This document shows, piece by piece, positions 52,368 to 61,648 of a stretch of 64,000 bases of DNA. Within the stretch, counting starts at the first letter, position 1, and every line of letters begins with the position of its first letter. The position numbers and the translations under genes were made by a program. The notes below the pieces were generated by a model. The model had not been told where the DNA came from. It did no database searches and was given only the letters and a program-made list of their open reading frames with translations. Source of the stretch: Pseudomonas koreensis. Lineage in GTDB: Bacteria > Pseudomonadota > Gammaproteobacteria > Pseudomonadales > Pseudomonadaceae. Where the stretch lies: positions 4,837,501 through 4,901,500 of the forward strand of contig NZ_JALJWP010000001.1 of NCBI RefSeq assembly GCF_024169245.1, in the 5' to 3' direction.

Positions 52368-53744
52368 TTAGACGGTATGCAGATACCAGTTGTACTCAAG
52401 GTCAGAAATCGAGTTCTCGAACTCGGCCAGCTCGCTTTCCTTGCAGGCGACAAACACGTCGATGTACATCGGGTCGATGTAGCGCGCCATGACTTCGCTG
52501 TCGTCGAGTTCACGCAAGGCGTCGCGCAGGTTGTTCGGCAGGCTCTGCTCGTTCTGCTCGTAGCTGTTGCCTTCGACCGGAGCGCCCGGTTCGATCTGGT
52601 TGGTCAGACCGTGGTGAATACCGGCCAGCACCGAAGCCATCAGCAGATACGGGTTGGCGTCGGCACCGGCGACGCGGTGTTCGATGCGCACGGCGTCGGC
52701 TGAACCGGTCGGCACGCGCACGGCGACGGTGCGGTTATCGATGCCCCAGCTCGGCGAGTTCGGCACGTAGAACTGCGCGCCGAAACGGCGATACGAGTTG
52801 ACGTTCGGGCAGAGGAAAGCCATTTGCGCCGGCAGGGTCTCGAGCACACCGCCGATCGCGTGACGCAGTGCGGCGTTCTGCTCGGGGTCCTCACTGGCGA
52901 AGATGTTGTTGCCTTCTTTATCCAGAATCGAAATGTGCACGTGCAAACCGTTGCCGGCCTGGCCTGGGTACGGCTTGGCCATGAAAGTCGTGTCCATCTC
53001 GTGGTCGTAGGCGATGTTTTTCACCAGACGCTTGAGCAGCACCGCGTAATCACAAGCCTTGATCGGGTCGGAGACGTGATGCAGGTTGACTTCGAACTGC
53101 GCCGGGGCACTTTCCTTGACGATCGCGTCGGCCGGGATGCCCTGCTCTTTCGCGCCTTCGAGGATGTCTTGCAGGCAGTCGACGTATTCGTCGAGATCAT
53201 CGATCAAATACACCTGGGTCGACACCGGACGCTTACCGGAGACCGGCGAACGTGGCGACTGCGGACGGCCATTCACGTTGTCCTGGTCGATCAGGTAGAA
53301 CTCAAGCTCGAACGCCGCGCAAATAGTCAGGCCGAGGTCGTCGAACTTGCGCACCACATTGGCCAGCACTTCACGCGGATCGGCGAAGAACGGCTGCCCT
53401 TCGATCTCGTGCATGGTCATCAGCAATTGTGCGGTCGGGCGCTTTTGCCACGGCTCGATGCTCAGGGTGCCGGGAATCGGGTAGCAGATGCGATCGGCAT
53501 CGCCAATATCGAGGCCCAGACCGGTGCTTTCCACTGTCGAGCCGTTGATGTCCAGCGCGAACAGCGACGCCGGCAGGTTGATGCCTTTTTCGTACACCTT
53601 ATGAAGACTGGTGCGTTCGATGCGCTTGCCGCGCACCACACCGTTCATATCCGCAATCAGAAGGTCGACGTACAAAACCTCAGGATATTTCTTAAGGAAT
53701 GCGTTGGCTTCGTTGAGTTGAACGGTACGCAGAGGGACCGACAT
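52368..53744 (-). CDS. puuA: Gamma-glutamylputrescine synthetase (PuuA/SpuI-type, copy 2)
   Basis: A 458-aa glutamine-synthetase-family enzyme. Signatures: LLIADMNGVVRGK near the N-terminus, FELEFYLIDQ with metal glutamates, GNGLHVHISIL, FLCPNVNSYRRFGAQF and GADANPYLLMASVL. It glutamylates putrescine with ATP, the first step of breakdown. It is divergent from puuD, with a 280-base region between. A REP pair lies behind it, before puuC. It is the better match to the pathway enzyme of the two copies in the window. Confidence 0.92.
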   Translation of the reverse strand: MSVPLRTVQLNEANAFLKKYPEVLYVDLLIADMNGVVRGKRIERTSLHKVYEKGINLPASLFALDINGSTVESTGLGLDIGDADRICYPIPGTLSIEPWQKRPTAQLLMTMHEIEGQPFFADPREVLANVVRKFDDLGLTICAAFELEFYLIDQDNVNGRPQSPRSPVSGKRPVSTQVYLIDDLDEYVDCLQDILEGAKEQGIPADAIVKESAPAQFEVNLHHVSDPIKACDYAVLLKRLVKNIAYDHEMDTTFMAKPYPGQAGNGLHVHISILDKEGNNIFASEDPEQNAALRHAIGGVLETLPAQMAFLCPNVNSYRRFGAQFYVPNSPSWGIDNRTVAVRVPTGSADAVRIEHRVAGADANPYLLMASVLAGIHHGLTNQIEPGAPVEGNSYEQNEQSLPNNLRDALRELDDSEVMARYIDPMYIDVFVACKESELAEFENSISDLEYNWYLHTV

Positions 53745-54026
53745 GATGCACCTATTTAGCTGTTAATTATTATGTTCACCACCGTGTTGCGCAGCCAGTC
53801 AATCCGAAAGGCAAAGTGAAGTCAATAGCGAACAGCTGGCCCCTCAGCCTTTATTTTTCGGGCTTTTATTAACGCTCTCGTGCCAGATCAACTGCTAAAC
53901 CCCATAAAACCAGAGCGGCGCGATGATCGCCGTTTAGAATTTTTTACATGGCAGTTGTTAATTAAAATCAACGAGGCTAAGCTCCGGAAAAGCTCGTTCA
54001 AGTGACAGACTTCGAGGTGAATAAAA
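53745..54026. promoter_or_regulatory. puuA / puuD divergent control region
   Basis: An AT-rich 282-base region. TGTTAATTA occurs twice, at 53761 and 53956, one beside each start codon. Such a shared site fits one regulator (for example the PuuR-like protein) acting on both operons; the exact operator is not known for this organism. Confidence 0.5.
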
Positions 54027-54788
54027 ATGGCATTCAAGCCATTGATCGGCGTTACTGCGTGCGTCAAACAGATTGGCCTGCACCCCTATCACATCAGCGG
54101 CGACAAGTACTTACGTGCTGTCAGCGTTGGCGCTCAGGGGCTGCCAGTGGTCATTCCTTCCCTTGGCAACCTGACTGAAATCGAAGACCTGCTCGGTCAG
54201 CTCGACGGTCTGCTGCTGACCGGCTCGCCGTCGAATGTGGAGCCTTTCCACTATCAAGGCCCGGCCAGCGCACCCGGCACGGATCACGATCCGGCCCGCG
54301 ACGCCACCACCCTTCCTTTATTGCGTGCAGCCATCGCGGCCGGCGTTCCGGTGCTCGGCATCTGCCGTGGCTTTCAGGAGATGAACGTGGCCTTCGGCGG
54401 CAGCCTGCATCAGAAGGTGCATGAGCTGGCGGGCATGCTCGATCACCGCGAGGCTGACAGCCCGGATGTGGCGGTGCAATACGCCCCGGCCCATGCGGTC
54501 AGCGTGATCGCTGGCGGTGTGTTCGAAGCGCTGGAGCTGCCCAACGAATTTCAGGTCAATTCGATTCACAGTCAGGGCATCGACCGCCTCGCTCCTGGCC
54601 TGCGTGCCGAAGCCGTGGCGCCGGACGGTTTGATCGAAGCGATCTCGGTCGAGCACAGCTCCACCTTCGCCCTCGGCGTGCAATGGCACCCGGAGTGGCA
54701 AGTGCTGGACAACCCCGACTACCTGAAGATTTTCCAGGCGTTCGGCGCAGCGTGCCGGCACCGGGCGGCATCGCGCAGTCAGCGCTGA
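54027..54788 (+). CDS. puuD: Gamma-glutamyl-gamma-aminobutyrate hydrolase (PuuD/SpuA)
   Basis: A 253-aa class I glutamine-amidotransferase-like hydrolase. The nucleophile is C113 in GICRGFQEMN, and the histidine and glutamate follow in QWHPEWQ. The N-terminus is PLIGVTACVKQIGLHPYH. It frees GABA from gamma-glutamyl-GABA, the last step of the pathway. AGGTGAATAAAA precedes the ATG. First gene of the plus-strand part; the transporter genes follow after a family B REP pair. Confidence 0.92.
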   Translation: MAFKPLIGVTACVKQIGLHPYHISGDKYLRAVSVGAQGLPVVIPSLGNLTEIEDLLGQLDGLLLTGSPSNVEPFHYQGPASAPGTDHDPARDATTLPLLRAAIAAGVPVLGICRGFQEMNVAFGGSLHQKVHELAGMLDHREADSPDVAVQYAPAHAVSVIAGGVFEALELPNEFQVNSIHSQGIDRLAPGLRAEAVAPDGLIEAISVEHSSTFALGVQWHPEWQVLDNPDYLKIFQAFGAACRHRAASRSQR

Positions 54789-54916
54789 CGCAACCACAGA
54801 CCCAATAACGTTTTACTGCCCCTCGGCTGGCGGGTGTGCGTTTGCACATCCGTCAGTCGTGAACCGCAACAACCGTAATAACAACAAGTACGACCCAAGC
54901 CGCAGGGGCAGGAGCC

Positions 54917-55004
54917 CTGTAGGAGCTGCCGAAGGCTGCGATCTTTTGATTTTGTTTTTCAGGATCAAGATCAAAAAATCGCAGCCTTCGGCAGCTCCTA
55001 CAGG
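54917..55004. repeat. REP pair (family B)
   Basis: GTAGGAGCTGCCGAAGGCTG and complement, between puuD and the transporter genes. Confidence 0.88.
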
Positions 55005-55078
55005 TGCACCTGCAGGCTTGCAATCCACTTAAGCCCGGCCACATTGGCCAGGCACACGAAACCTGTTGGGAGTTTCAC

Positions 55079-56221
55079 ATGGCAAACGCCTCCAGCACTT
55101 ACCGCAAGGCACTCGAAGGTCATCAGCAACCGAAAAAGGTGTTGGTGAAAGTCGATCGTGTCACCAAGAAGTTCGACGAAACCGTGGCCGTGGACGATGT
55201 GTCCCTGGAGATCCATCAGGGCGAAATCTTCGCGCTGCTGGGCGGTTCCGGTTCGGGCAAATCGACTCTGCTGCGCATGCTCGCCGGTTTCGAGCGGCCG
55301 ACCGAGGGGCGGATTCTGCTCGATGGCGTGGACATCACCGACATGCCGCCGTACGAGCGGCCGATCAACATGATGTTCCAGTCCTACGCGCTGTTCCCGC
55401 ACATGACCGTGGCGCAGAACATCGCCTTCGGCCTCAAACAGGACCGCTTGCCTGCCAGTGAAATCGATGCCCGCGTCGAAGAAATGCTGCGTCTGGTGCA
55501 CATGACCCAATACGCCAAACGCCGCCCGCATCAGTTGTCCGGCGGCCAGCGGCAGCGCGTCGCCCTCGCCCGCTCGCTGGCCAAACGGCCGAAACTGTTG
55601 CTGCTCGACGAGCCGATGGGCGCGCTGGATAAAAAGCTGCGTTCGCAAATGCAACTGGAGCTGGTGGAGATCATCGAGCGCGTCGGCGTCACCTGCGTGA
55701 TGGTGACCCACGATCAGGAAGAAGCCATGACCATGGCTCAGCGCATCGCAATCATGCACCTGGGCTGGATCGCGCAGATCGGCAGCCCGGTCGACATTTA
55801 TGAAGCGCCGGTCAGCCGCATGGTCTGCGAATTCATCGGAAATGTGAACGCCTTTGACGGCACCGTGGTGGAAGATCTGGAAGGCCACGCGATCATTCAC
55901 AGCCCGGATTTGCAGCAGAAGATTTACGTCGGCCACGGCGTCAGCACCTCGGTGCAGGACAAATCGATCACCTACGCCATCCGCCCGGAAAAAATGCTCG
56001 TCAGCACCACTCAACCGGAGTTTCGCTACAACTGGTCCGAAGGCAAGGTGCATGACATCGCCTACCTCGGCGGCCACTCGGTGTTCTACGTCGAGCTGCC
56101 TGGCGGCAAGATTGTCCAGTCGTTCATGGCCAACGCCGAACGCCGTGGCGCGCGACCGACCTGGGACGACAAGGTCTACGTCTGGTGGGAAGACGACAGC
56201 GGCGTGGTGCTGCGCTCATGA
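55079..56221 (+). CDS. potG: Polyamine ABC transporter ATPase (PotG/SpuF)
   Basis: A 380-aa ATPase. Walker A is GGSGSGKST, the signature LSGGQRQRVALARS, Walker B LLLLDEPMGAL and the H-loop VTHDQEEAMTMAQ. A C-terminal TOBE-like domain (about 290-380) follows. It powers uptake of putrescine. ATGA overlap with the next gene. The start at 55079 has GGGAG upstream. Confidence 0.93.
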   Translation: MANASSTYRKALEGHQQPKKVLVKVDRVTKKFDETVAVDDVSLEIHQGEIFALLGGSGSGKSTLLRMLAGFERPTEGRILLDGVDITDMPPYERPINMMFQSYALFPHMTVAQNIAFGLKQDRLPASEIDARVEEMLRLVHMTQYAKRRPHQLSGGQRQRVALARSLAKRPKLLLLDEPMGALDKKLRSQMQLELVEIIERVGVTCVMVTHDQEEAMTMAQRIAIMHLGWIAQIGSPVDIYEAPVSRMVCEFIGNVNAFDGTVVEDLEGHAIIHSPDLQQKIYVGHGVSTSVQDKSITYAIRPEKMLVSTTQPEFRYNWSEGKVHDIAYLGGHSVFYVELPGGKIVQSFMANAERRGARPTWDDKVYVWWEDDSGVVLRS

Positions 56222-57132
56222 GAACCTTCAATCAGCAATTCCTGCGGCTGGTGCCCAGCGGACGAAAACTGGTGATCGGCATTCCGTTCATCTGGCTGTT
56301 CCTGTTCTTCATGCTGCCGTTCTTTCTGGTGATGAAGATCAGCTTCTCGGAAGCCGCGCTGTCGATCCCGCCGTACTCGGAGATCTACACCTTCGCCGAA
56401 CAGAAATTCCAGCTGCTGCTGAACATCGGCAACTACACCCTGCTCGGCGAAGACGAGCTGTACCTGTCGGCCTACCTCGGCTCGCTGAAAGTCGCGGCAC
56501 TGAGCACGCTGATGTGCCTGGTGATCGGTTTTCCGATGGCCTACGCGATCACCAAGACCGGCAAGGAAACGCAAAACGTCCTGCTGCTGTTGATCATGAT
56601 GCCGACCTGGACAGCGATCCTGATCCGTGTGTATGCGTGGATGGGCATCCTTAGCAACAACGGTCTGCTCAACGCGTTCCTGATGTGGACCGGGCTCACC
56701 GATCATCCGATCGAGATCCTCAACACCAACACAGCGGTGTACATCGGCGTGGTGTATGCCTACCTGCCGTTCATGGTCCTGCCGCTCTACGCCAACCTCG
56801 TCAAACACGACAACAGCCTGCTGGAAGCCGCGCAGGACTTGGGCTCGAGCAACTTCAACAACTTCTGGAAGATCACCGTGCCACTGGCGAAGAACGGCAT
56901 CATCGCTGGCTGCATGCTGGTGTTTATTCCGGTGGTCGGCGAGTTCGTGATTCCAGAACTGCTGGGTGGCCCGGAGACGCTGATGATCGGTCGCGTGCTG
57001 TGGCAAGAGTTCTTCAATAACCGCGACTGGCCGGTGGCGTCCGCGCTGGCGGTGGTGATGCTGTTGATCCTGATTGTGCCGATTCTGCTGTTCAACCGCA
57101 GCCAGGCCAAAGAGATGGAGGCACGGGGATGA
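56218..57132 (+). CDS. potH: Polyamine ABC transporter permease (PotH-like)
   Basis: A 304-aa inner-membrane permease with about six helices. The EAA loop that meets the ATPase is EAAQDLGSSNFNNFWKITVPLAK. It pairs with PotI to form the channel. The start is coupled to the ATPase stop by the ATGA overlap; its own stop overlaps the next start the same way. Confidence 0.92.
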   Translation: MRTFNQQFLRLVPSGRKLVIGIPFIWLFLFFMLPFFLVMKISFSEAALSIPPYSEIYTFAEQKFQLLLNIGNYTLLGEDELYLSAYLGSLKVAALSTLMCLVIGFPMAYAITKTGKETQNVLLLLIMMPTWTAILIRVYAWMGILSNNGLLNAFLMWTGLTDHPIEILNTNTAVYIGVVYAYLPFMVLPLYANLVKHDNSLLEAAQDLGSSNFNNFWKITVPLAKNGIIAGCMLVFIPVVGEFVIPELLGGPETLMIGRVLWQEFFNNRDWPVASALAVVMLLILIVPILLFNRSQAKEMEARG

Positions 57133-58004
57133 AACGCTTCAACTTTTCCAGGTTCATGCTGATCTTCGGCTTGATGTTCATTTATCTGCCGATGCTGATT
57201 CTGGTGATCTACTCGTTCAACGCCTCGAAACTGGTGACCGTGTGGGGTGGCTGGTCGATCAAGTGGTATGTCGGCCTGCTCGACAACACGCAACTGATGG
57301 GCTCGGTGCTGCGCTCGCTGGAGATCGCCTGCTACACCGCAATTGCAGCAGTGGCGCTGGGCACCCTTGCCGCTTTTGTCCTGACTCGCGTCACGCGCTT
57401 CAAGGGTCGCACGCTGTTTGGCGGCCTGGTCACCGCGCCGCTGGTGATGCCGGAAGTGATCACCGGTCTGTCGTTGTTGCTGCTGTTCGTGGCGATGGCG
57501 CAGTTGATCGGCTGGCCGCAGGAGCGTGGCATCGTCACCATCTGGATCGCCCACACCACGTTTTGTGCGGCCTATGTCGCGGTGGTAGTCTCGGCGCGCC
57601 TGCGTGAGCTGGATCTATCGATCGAAGAAGCGGCGATGGATCTCGGCGCGAAACCGTTCAAGGTGTTTTTCCTCATCACCATTCCGATGATCGCGCCGTC
57701 GCTGGCGGCGGGCGGGATGATGTCGTTCGCCTTGTCGCTTGATGACCTGGTGCTGGCGAGTTTCGTCTCCGGGCCGGGCTCGACCACGCTGCCGATGGAA
57801 GTGTTCTCGGCGGTGCGCCTGGGCGTGAAGCCTGAGATCAACGCCGTGGCCAGTCTGATTCTGCTGGCGGTGTCGCTGGTGACTTTCCTCGTCTGGTACT
57901 TCGGCCGCAAAGCGGAAGCCAATCGCAAACGGGCGATTCAGGAAGCGATGGATCAGACCGCCAACGAAGCGTGGCAGCCGCAACGTGCCGCGACCGCCGT
58001 GTAG
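57129..58004 (+). CDS. potI: Polyamine ABC transporter permease (PotI-like)
   Basis: A 291-aa permease with about six helices and the EAA loop EEAAMDLGAKPFKVFFLITIPMIA. It completes the channel with PotH. The last codons GCC GTG TAG run straight into a REP unit: the stop codon TAG is the second to fourth base of the repeat (GTAGGAGCTG), so the C-terminus may have been set by the insertion of the repeat. Confidence 0.92.
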   Translation: MKRFNFSRFMLIFGLMFIYLPMLILVIYSFNASKLVTVWGGWSIKWYVGLLDNTQLMGSVLRSLEIACYTAIAAVALGTLAAFVLTRVTRFKGRTLFGGLVTAPLVMPEVITGLSLLLLFVAMAQLIGWPQERGIVTIWIAHTTFCAAYVAVVVSARLRELDLSIEEAAMDLGAKPFKVFFLITIPMIAPSLAAGGMMSFALSLDDLVLASFVSGPGSTTLPMEVFSAVRLGVKPEINAVASLILLAVSLVTFLVWYFGRKAEANRKRAIQEAMDQTANEAWQPQRAATAV

Positions 58005-58150
58005 GAGCTGCGGCACGCTGCGATCTTTTGATCTTCACAAGCAAGATCAGGAGATCGCAGCCTCGTTGCACTCGTCAGCTCCTACACAAATGTTGTCAGG
58101 CCGACCAGCCAATTCCCTCTCCCTCCGGGAGAGGGTCAAGGTGAGGGGCC
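58001..58150. repeat. REP pair (family B variant) and family C palindrome
   Basis: GTAGGAGCTGCGGCACGCTG (58001) faces GCAGCCTCGTTGCACTCGTC-AGCTCCTAC, a version with unequal arms also seen at 63.4 kb. A family C hairpin (CCCTCTCCCTCCGGGAGAGGG) follows at 58115. It lies before potF. Confidence 0.85.
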
Positions 58151-58187
58151 TTTGCTTGAAGTTAATAAAAAGATGGGAGTTGTAGCG

Positions 58188-59285
58188 ATGAAAATGTTTG
58201 GCAGGACTCTGCTGACACTGTCCTTAATGGGCGCAATGGTCATGGGCGCCCAGGCCAACGACAAGGTGCTGCGTGTTTACAACTGGTCCGATTACATCGC
58301 GCCGGACACCGTCAAGAAGTTTGAAGACGAAACCGGCATTCGCGTGACCTACGACGTCTTCGACAGCAATGAAACCCTGGAAGCGCGCCTGCTGGCGGGC
58401 AAATCCGGCTACGACATCGTCGTGCCGTCGAACAGTTTTCTGGCCAAGCAGATCAAGGCCGGCGTCTATCAGCCGCTGGACAAATCAAAGCTGCCGAACT
58501 GGAAGAATCTCAATCCGGTGCTGCTGAAAAATGCCTCTGCCAGTGATCCGGACAACGCCCATGCGTTCCCGTACATGTGGGGCTCGATCGGTATCGGCTT
58601 CAATCCGGCCAAGGTCAAGGAAGTGCTCGGCGCCAACGCTCCAACCAATTCCTGGGACTTGCTGTTCAAGCCGGAGAACGCGGAAAAGCTCAAAGCCTGC
58701 GGCATCAGTTTCCTCGATTCGCCGACCGAAATGCTCCCGGCCGCCCTGCACTATCTGGGCTATCCGGTGAACGACAAGGACAAGGCGCACATCGCCGAGG
58801 CGGAAGCGCTGTTCATGAAAATCCGCCCGTACGTGGCGTATTTCCATTCCTCGAAGTACATCTCCGATCTGGCCAACGGCAACATCTGCGTAGCGGTCGG
58901 TTACTCAGGCGACGTCCTGCAGGCCAAGGCGCGTGCGGTGGAATCGGGCAACAACGTGGTAATCGACTACAGCATTCCCAAGGAAGGCGCCGGCAGTTTC
59001 TACGACATGGTCGCCATCCCCCGGGATGCGGCGAACGTCGACAACGCCTACCTGTTCATGGACTTCCTGATGCGCCCGGACATCATCGCCGAAGTCACCA
59101 ACAGCATCGGCTACAGCAACGCCAATGCGGCGGCCACGCCACTGGTGGACGAGGCGATCCGCAACGAACCGGGCTCGTATCCGTCGCAAGCGGTGATGGC
59201 GACCTTGTATGCCGTGCCGGATCAGCCGATTGCCACGCAGCGGATCATGACCCGCGGCTGGACCCGGGTGAAGCTTGGTAAATAA
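58188..59285 (+). CDS. potF: Polyamine-binding periplasmic protein (PotF/SpuD)
   Basis: A 365-aa binding protein. Signal peptide about 1-22 ([15 protein letters not shown]). The start of the mature chain, [20 protein letters not shown], is typical of PotF/SpuD. Also [20 protein letters not shown], and [14 protein letters not shown]. It delivers putrescine to the PotGHI pump. Unusually for E. coli, the binding-protein gene is last in the operon. GGGAG precedes the ATG. A REP pair and a strong terminator come after it. Confidence 0.93.
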   Translation: MKMFGRTLLTLSLMGAMVMGAQANDKVLRVYNWSDYIAPDTVKKFEDETGIRVTYDVFDSNETLEARLLAGKSGYDIVVPSNSFLAKQIKAGVYQPLDKSKLPNWKNLNPVLLKNASASDPDNAHAFPYMWGSIGIGFNPAKVKEVLGANAPTNSWDLLFKPENAEKLKACGISFLDSPTEMLPAALHYLGYPVNDKDKAHIAEAEALFMKIRPYVAYFHSSKYISDLANGNICVAVGYSGDVLQAKARAVESGNNVVIDYSIPKEGAGSFYDMVAIPRDAANVDNAYLFMDFLMRPDIIAEVTNSIGYSNANAAATPLVDEAIRNEPGSYPSQAVMATLYAVPDQPIATQRIMTRGWTRVKLGK

Positions 59286-59304
59286 AAACACCGATAATCA
59301 AAAA

Positions 59305-59394
59305 TGTGGGAGCGAGCCTGCTCGCGAAAGCGGTAGGACAGGCGACGAAAATGTTGGATGTGCCGACGCCTTCGCGAGCAGGCTCGCTCCCACA
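59305..59394. repeat. REP pair (family A variant)
   Basis: GTGGGAGCGAGCCTGCTCGC facing its complement after potF. Confidence 0.88.
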
Positions 59395-59509
59395 GTCGAT
59401 CGATGTGAGCCGGCCAGATTCTGATGTTTCCCGTTCACGCAGCGCCTTACCACCGCTGCACCCTGCTCTGAACGGCCTCACCCGGCTCCCTCGGCTCGGG
59501 TGAATTTGC

Positions 59510-59533
59510 AGGCGCCTTCGGGCGCCTTTTTTG
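59510..59533 (+). terminator. Terminator of the puuD-pot operon
   Basis: AGGCGCC TTC GGGCGCC followed by TTTTTTG: a classical intrinsic terminator 225 bases after the potF stop. It may also stop the convergent thpR transcript only weakly, since no T-run lies on that side. Confidence 0.85.
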
Positions 59534-59538
59534 TTCGT

Positions 59539-60078
59539 TCAGATCAGCGACCAGTCCTGCAAAACCCGATAGCGGCCCTTGTGCGATTCGAACAAAGCGA
59601 AGCGTTCCGCGCGCAGAAAGAACTCCGGCGGCGCGCTCGTTTCCGGCTCCGGCGCACGGTATTCGCGGGCCAGGGTCAGGTGCGGACGAAACTCGTGGGT
59701 GGTCTCCTCAAAACCAAACGGCAGCATCGCTTGCTCCAGCGCATAGACCAGGCGCAACAACGCCGGCGGCGCCTGCTCCGGCGCCAATGACAACACCCCT
59801 GCTCGATGCCAGACCTGCAAGCGATCCAGCGCAACCCGCAACGCTTCGCCCGGAATACGCACACTGCTCGCTGCTTCGCAGACGCCGTGGATCTGCGCCA
59901 GCGGCACTGCTCCGAGGAACAACAGGGTCAGATGAAAATTATCCGCCGGTACCGGTTTCCCGGTTCGCAGGCCCAGCTCCGCGCGCCACTGGGCGATTGC
60001 CTTGCGCTGCGCCGGCGGGCAATCCAGCGCAAAGAACAGCCGCTTTGCAGGTTCATCCTTGCGCACCCCATCAATCAT
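59539..60078 (-). CDS. thpR: RNA 2',3'-cyclic phosphodiesterase (ThpR/LigT)
   Basis: A 179-aa enzyme of the 2H family. Both HxTx motifs are seen: HLTLLFLG (about 49-56) and HLTLAREY (about 133-140). It opens 2',3'-cyclic phosphates on RNA to 2'-phosphates; LigT also joins tRNA halves. The N-terminus RLFFALDCPPAQRKAIAQW is typical. The start at 60078 is the only good one. Confidence 0.92.
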   Translation of the reverse strand: MIDGVRKDEPAKRLFFALDCPPAQRKAIAQWRAELGLRTGKPVPADNFHLTLLFLGAVPLAQIHGVCEAASSVRIPGEALRVALDRLQVWHRAGVLSLAPEQAPPALLRLVYALEQAMLPFGFEETTHEFRPHLTLAREYRAPEPETSAPPEFFLRAERFALFESHKGRYRVLQDWSLI

Positions 60079-60185
60079 CGCCCTGCCCCCTTTATCGTCT
60101 TGATCGCGCCGATTCTACACAGCCTGTGCTGACGACTCGCGACAGGAAGCTATAGTTCAAGGATTGCCAACAACCGGAGGCTGCC

Positions 60186-60380
60186 ATGCGCGAGATCCTC
60201 AGCAAAGAACCCTGGTGGGCCCGGCCACCACAACCCGGGCAGAACGAAAGCGAACTGGAATGGGGCTGGCTGGTGCATTACAGCGAAGGCGAACCACGCT
60301 TCGAATTCGTCCCCGAACGGCCGAGCGACGAGCAGATTCGCAAGCGCAAGAGCTGCCGGGTCACCCCCTCGCCCGAGTGA
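60186..60380 (+). CDS. Small hypothetical protein (64 aa)
   Basis: A 64-aa soluble protein rich in Trp and charged residues (KEPWWARPPQPGQNESELEW, WLVHYSEGEPRFEF). It ends with a basic stretch. No family recognised, though the compact conserved look and the CCGGAGG ribosome site upstream suggest a real gene. Confidence 0.7.
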   Translation: MREILSKEPWWARPPQPGQNESELEWGWLVHYSEGEPRFEFVPERPSDEQIRKRKSCRVTPSPE

Positions 60381-60401
60381 ATAGAGCCCGTGAGCACTAA
60401 T

Positions 60402-60494
60402 CCTGTGGGTGCGAGCCTGCTCGCGAAAGCGGTGTGTCAGATAAAGAAATGTTACTGATACGACGCTTTCGCGAGCAGGCTCGCTCCCACAGGG
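60402..60494. repeat. REP pair (family A variant)
   Basis: GTGGGTGCGAGCCTGCTCGC and the complement TTTCGCGAGCAGGCTCGCTC, between convergent genes. Confidence 0.87.
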
Positions 60495-60505
60495 TAATGC
60501 ATTGA

Positions 60506-61648
60506 TCAGTGGTGTTGGGTGTCGCCGGCGGCGGTGTCGATGCTGACCACCACCGACATCCCCGGTCGTAGCCGTTCTGCTTCCTGCTGATCGGGATCGA
60601 TGGTGATGCGCACCGGCACGCGCTGAGCGATCTTGACGAAGTTGCCAGTGGCATTGTCGGCCTGGAGCAAGGCAAATTCGGAGCCGGTGCCCGGCGAAAT
60701 ATGCTGCACGTGGCCGGTGAATCTGCGGTGGTTCAAGGCGTCGACGGTGAAGCGCACCGGTTGCCCGACACGCACATTGGCCATTTGGGTTTCCTTCATG
60801 TTGGCGATCACCCATTTCTGATCCGGCACCAACGCCATCAACTGCGCGCCGGAGTTGACGTAGGCGCCGAGGCGCACGCCGATCTGCCCGAGCTGGCCGT
60901 CGCGCGGGGCGACAATCCGCGTGTTCGACAGATCGATCCGTGCCAGTTGCACCGCCGCTTCGGCGCTGGCCACCGCAGCTTCCAGCGAGCCGCGATTGAC
61001 GATCACCGTTTGCAAGTCCTGCCGGGCGATTTCCAGATTGGCCTTGGCCTGCGCCACTGCCGCCGTGCTCTGCGCATTGGCGGCGAGAGTCACGTCGAAC
61101 TCGCGTTTCGACACCGAGCCGTCGCGCACCAGTTCCTGATTGCGCCGCAGATCGGCCTCGCTCTTGCGCAACTGCGCCTGGCTGTCGGCGAGCACTGCCT
61201 GGCGCAACTTGATCGTCGCCTCGGCACTGTTGCGCTGCTGCACCACGTTGGCCAATCCAGCCTTTTGCACCGCCAGTTGCGCCAGCGACTGGTCGAGGCG
61301 CTGCTGATAAATGCGGTCGTCCAGACGCACCAGCAGATCCCCGGCCTTGACGTACTGGAAGTCCTGCACCGGCACCTCGAACACATAGCCGCTGAGCTGC
61401 GGGCCGATGATCGTCACCTGCCCGCGCACCAAGGCGTTTTCCGTAGTTTCGACGGCGCTGCTGAACGGCGGCAGTTGCCAGGCATACAACACGATCAGTA
61501 CGCCAACGATGGCGATCGCGGCAAAGCCCAGCGAAGAAATGATCCGCACCCGCAGCGAACGCGGCGCGGTATTGGCTGACGACGGCGGCGCCTCACCCTC
61601 AGGCGTGGCGGCAATGGCGTTGGTGGTTGTGGTGGTCGGTTCGGTCAT
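60506..61648 (-). CDS. HlyD/EmrA-type membrane fusion protein
   Basis: A 380-aa adaptor of an efflux pump. A single N-terminal membrane anchor (about 36-55: LGFAAIAIVGVLIVLYAW) is followed by the barrel-sandwich start GQVTIIGPQLSGYVFEVPVQ, a coiled-coil hairpin (about 105-210) and the return ARIDLSNTRIVAPRDGQLGQI. It couples an inner membrane MFS pump to the outer membrane. ATGA overlap with the transporter gene. The exported drugs are unknown. Confidence 0.92.
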   Translation of the reverse strand: MTEPTTTTTNAIAATPEGEAPPSSANTAPRSLRVRIISSLGFAAIAIVGVLIVLYAWQLPPFSSAVETTENALVRGQVTIIGPQLSGYVFEVPVQDFQYVKAGDLLVRLDDRIYQQRLDQSLAQLAVQKAGLANVVQQRNSAEATIKLRQAVLADSQAQLRKSEADLRRNQELVRDGSVSKREFDVTLAANAQSTAAVAQAKANLEIARQDLQTVIVNRGSLEAAVASAEAAVQLARIDLSNTRIVAPRDGQLGQIGVRLGAYVNSGAQLMALVPDQKWVIANMKETQMANVRVGQPVRFTVDALNHRRFTGHVQHISPGTGSEFALLQADNATGNFVKIAQRVPVRITIDPDQQEAERLRPGMSVVVSIDTAAGDTQHH

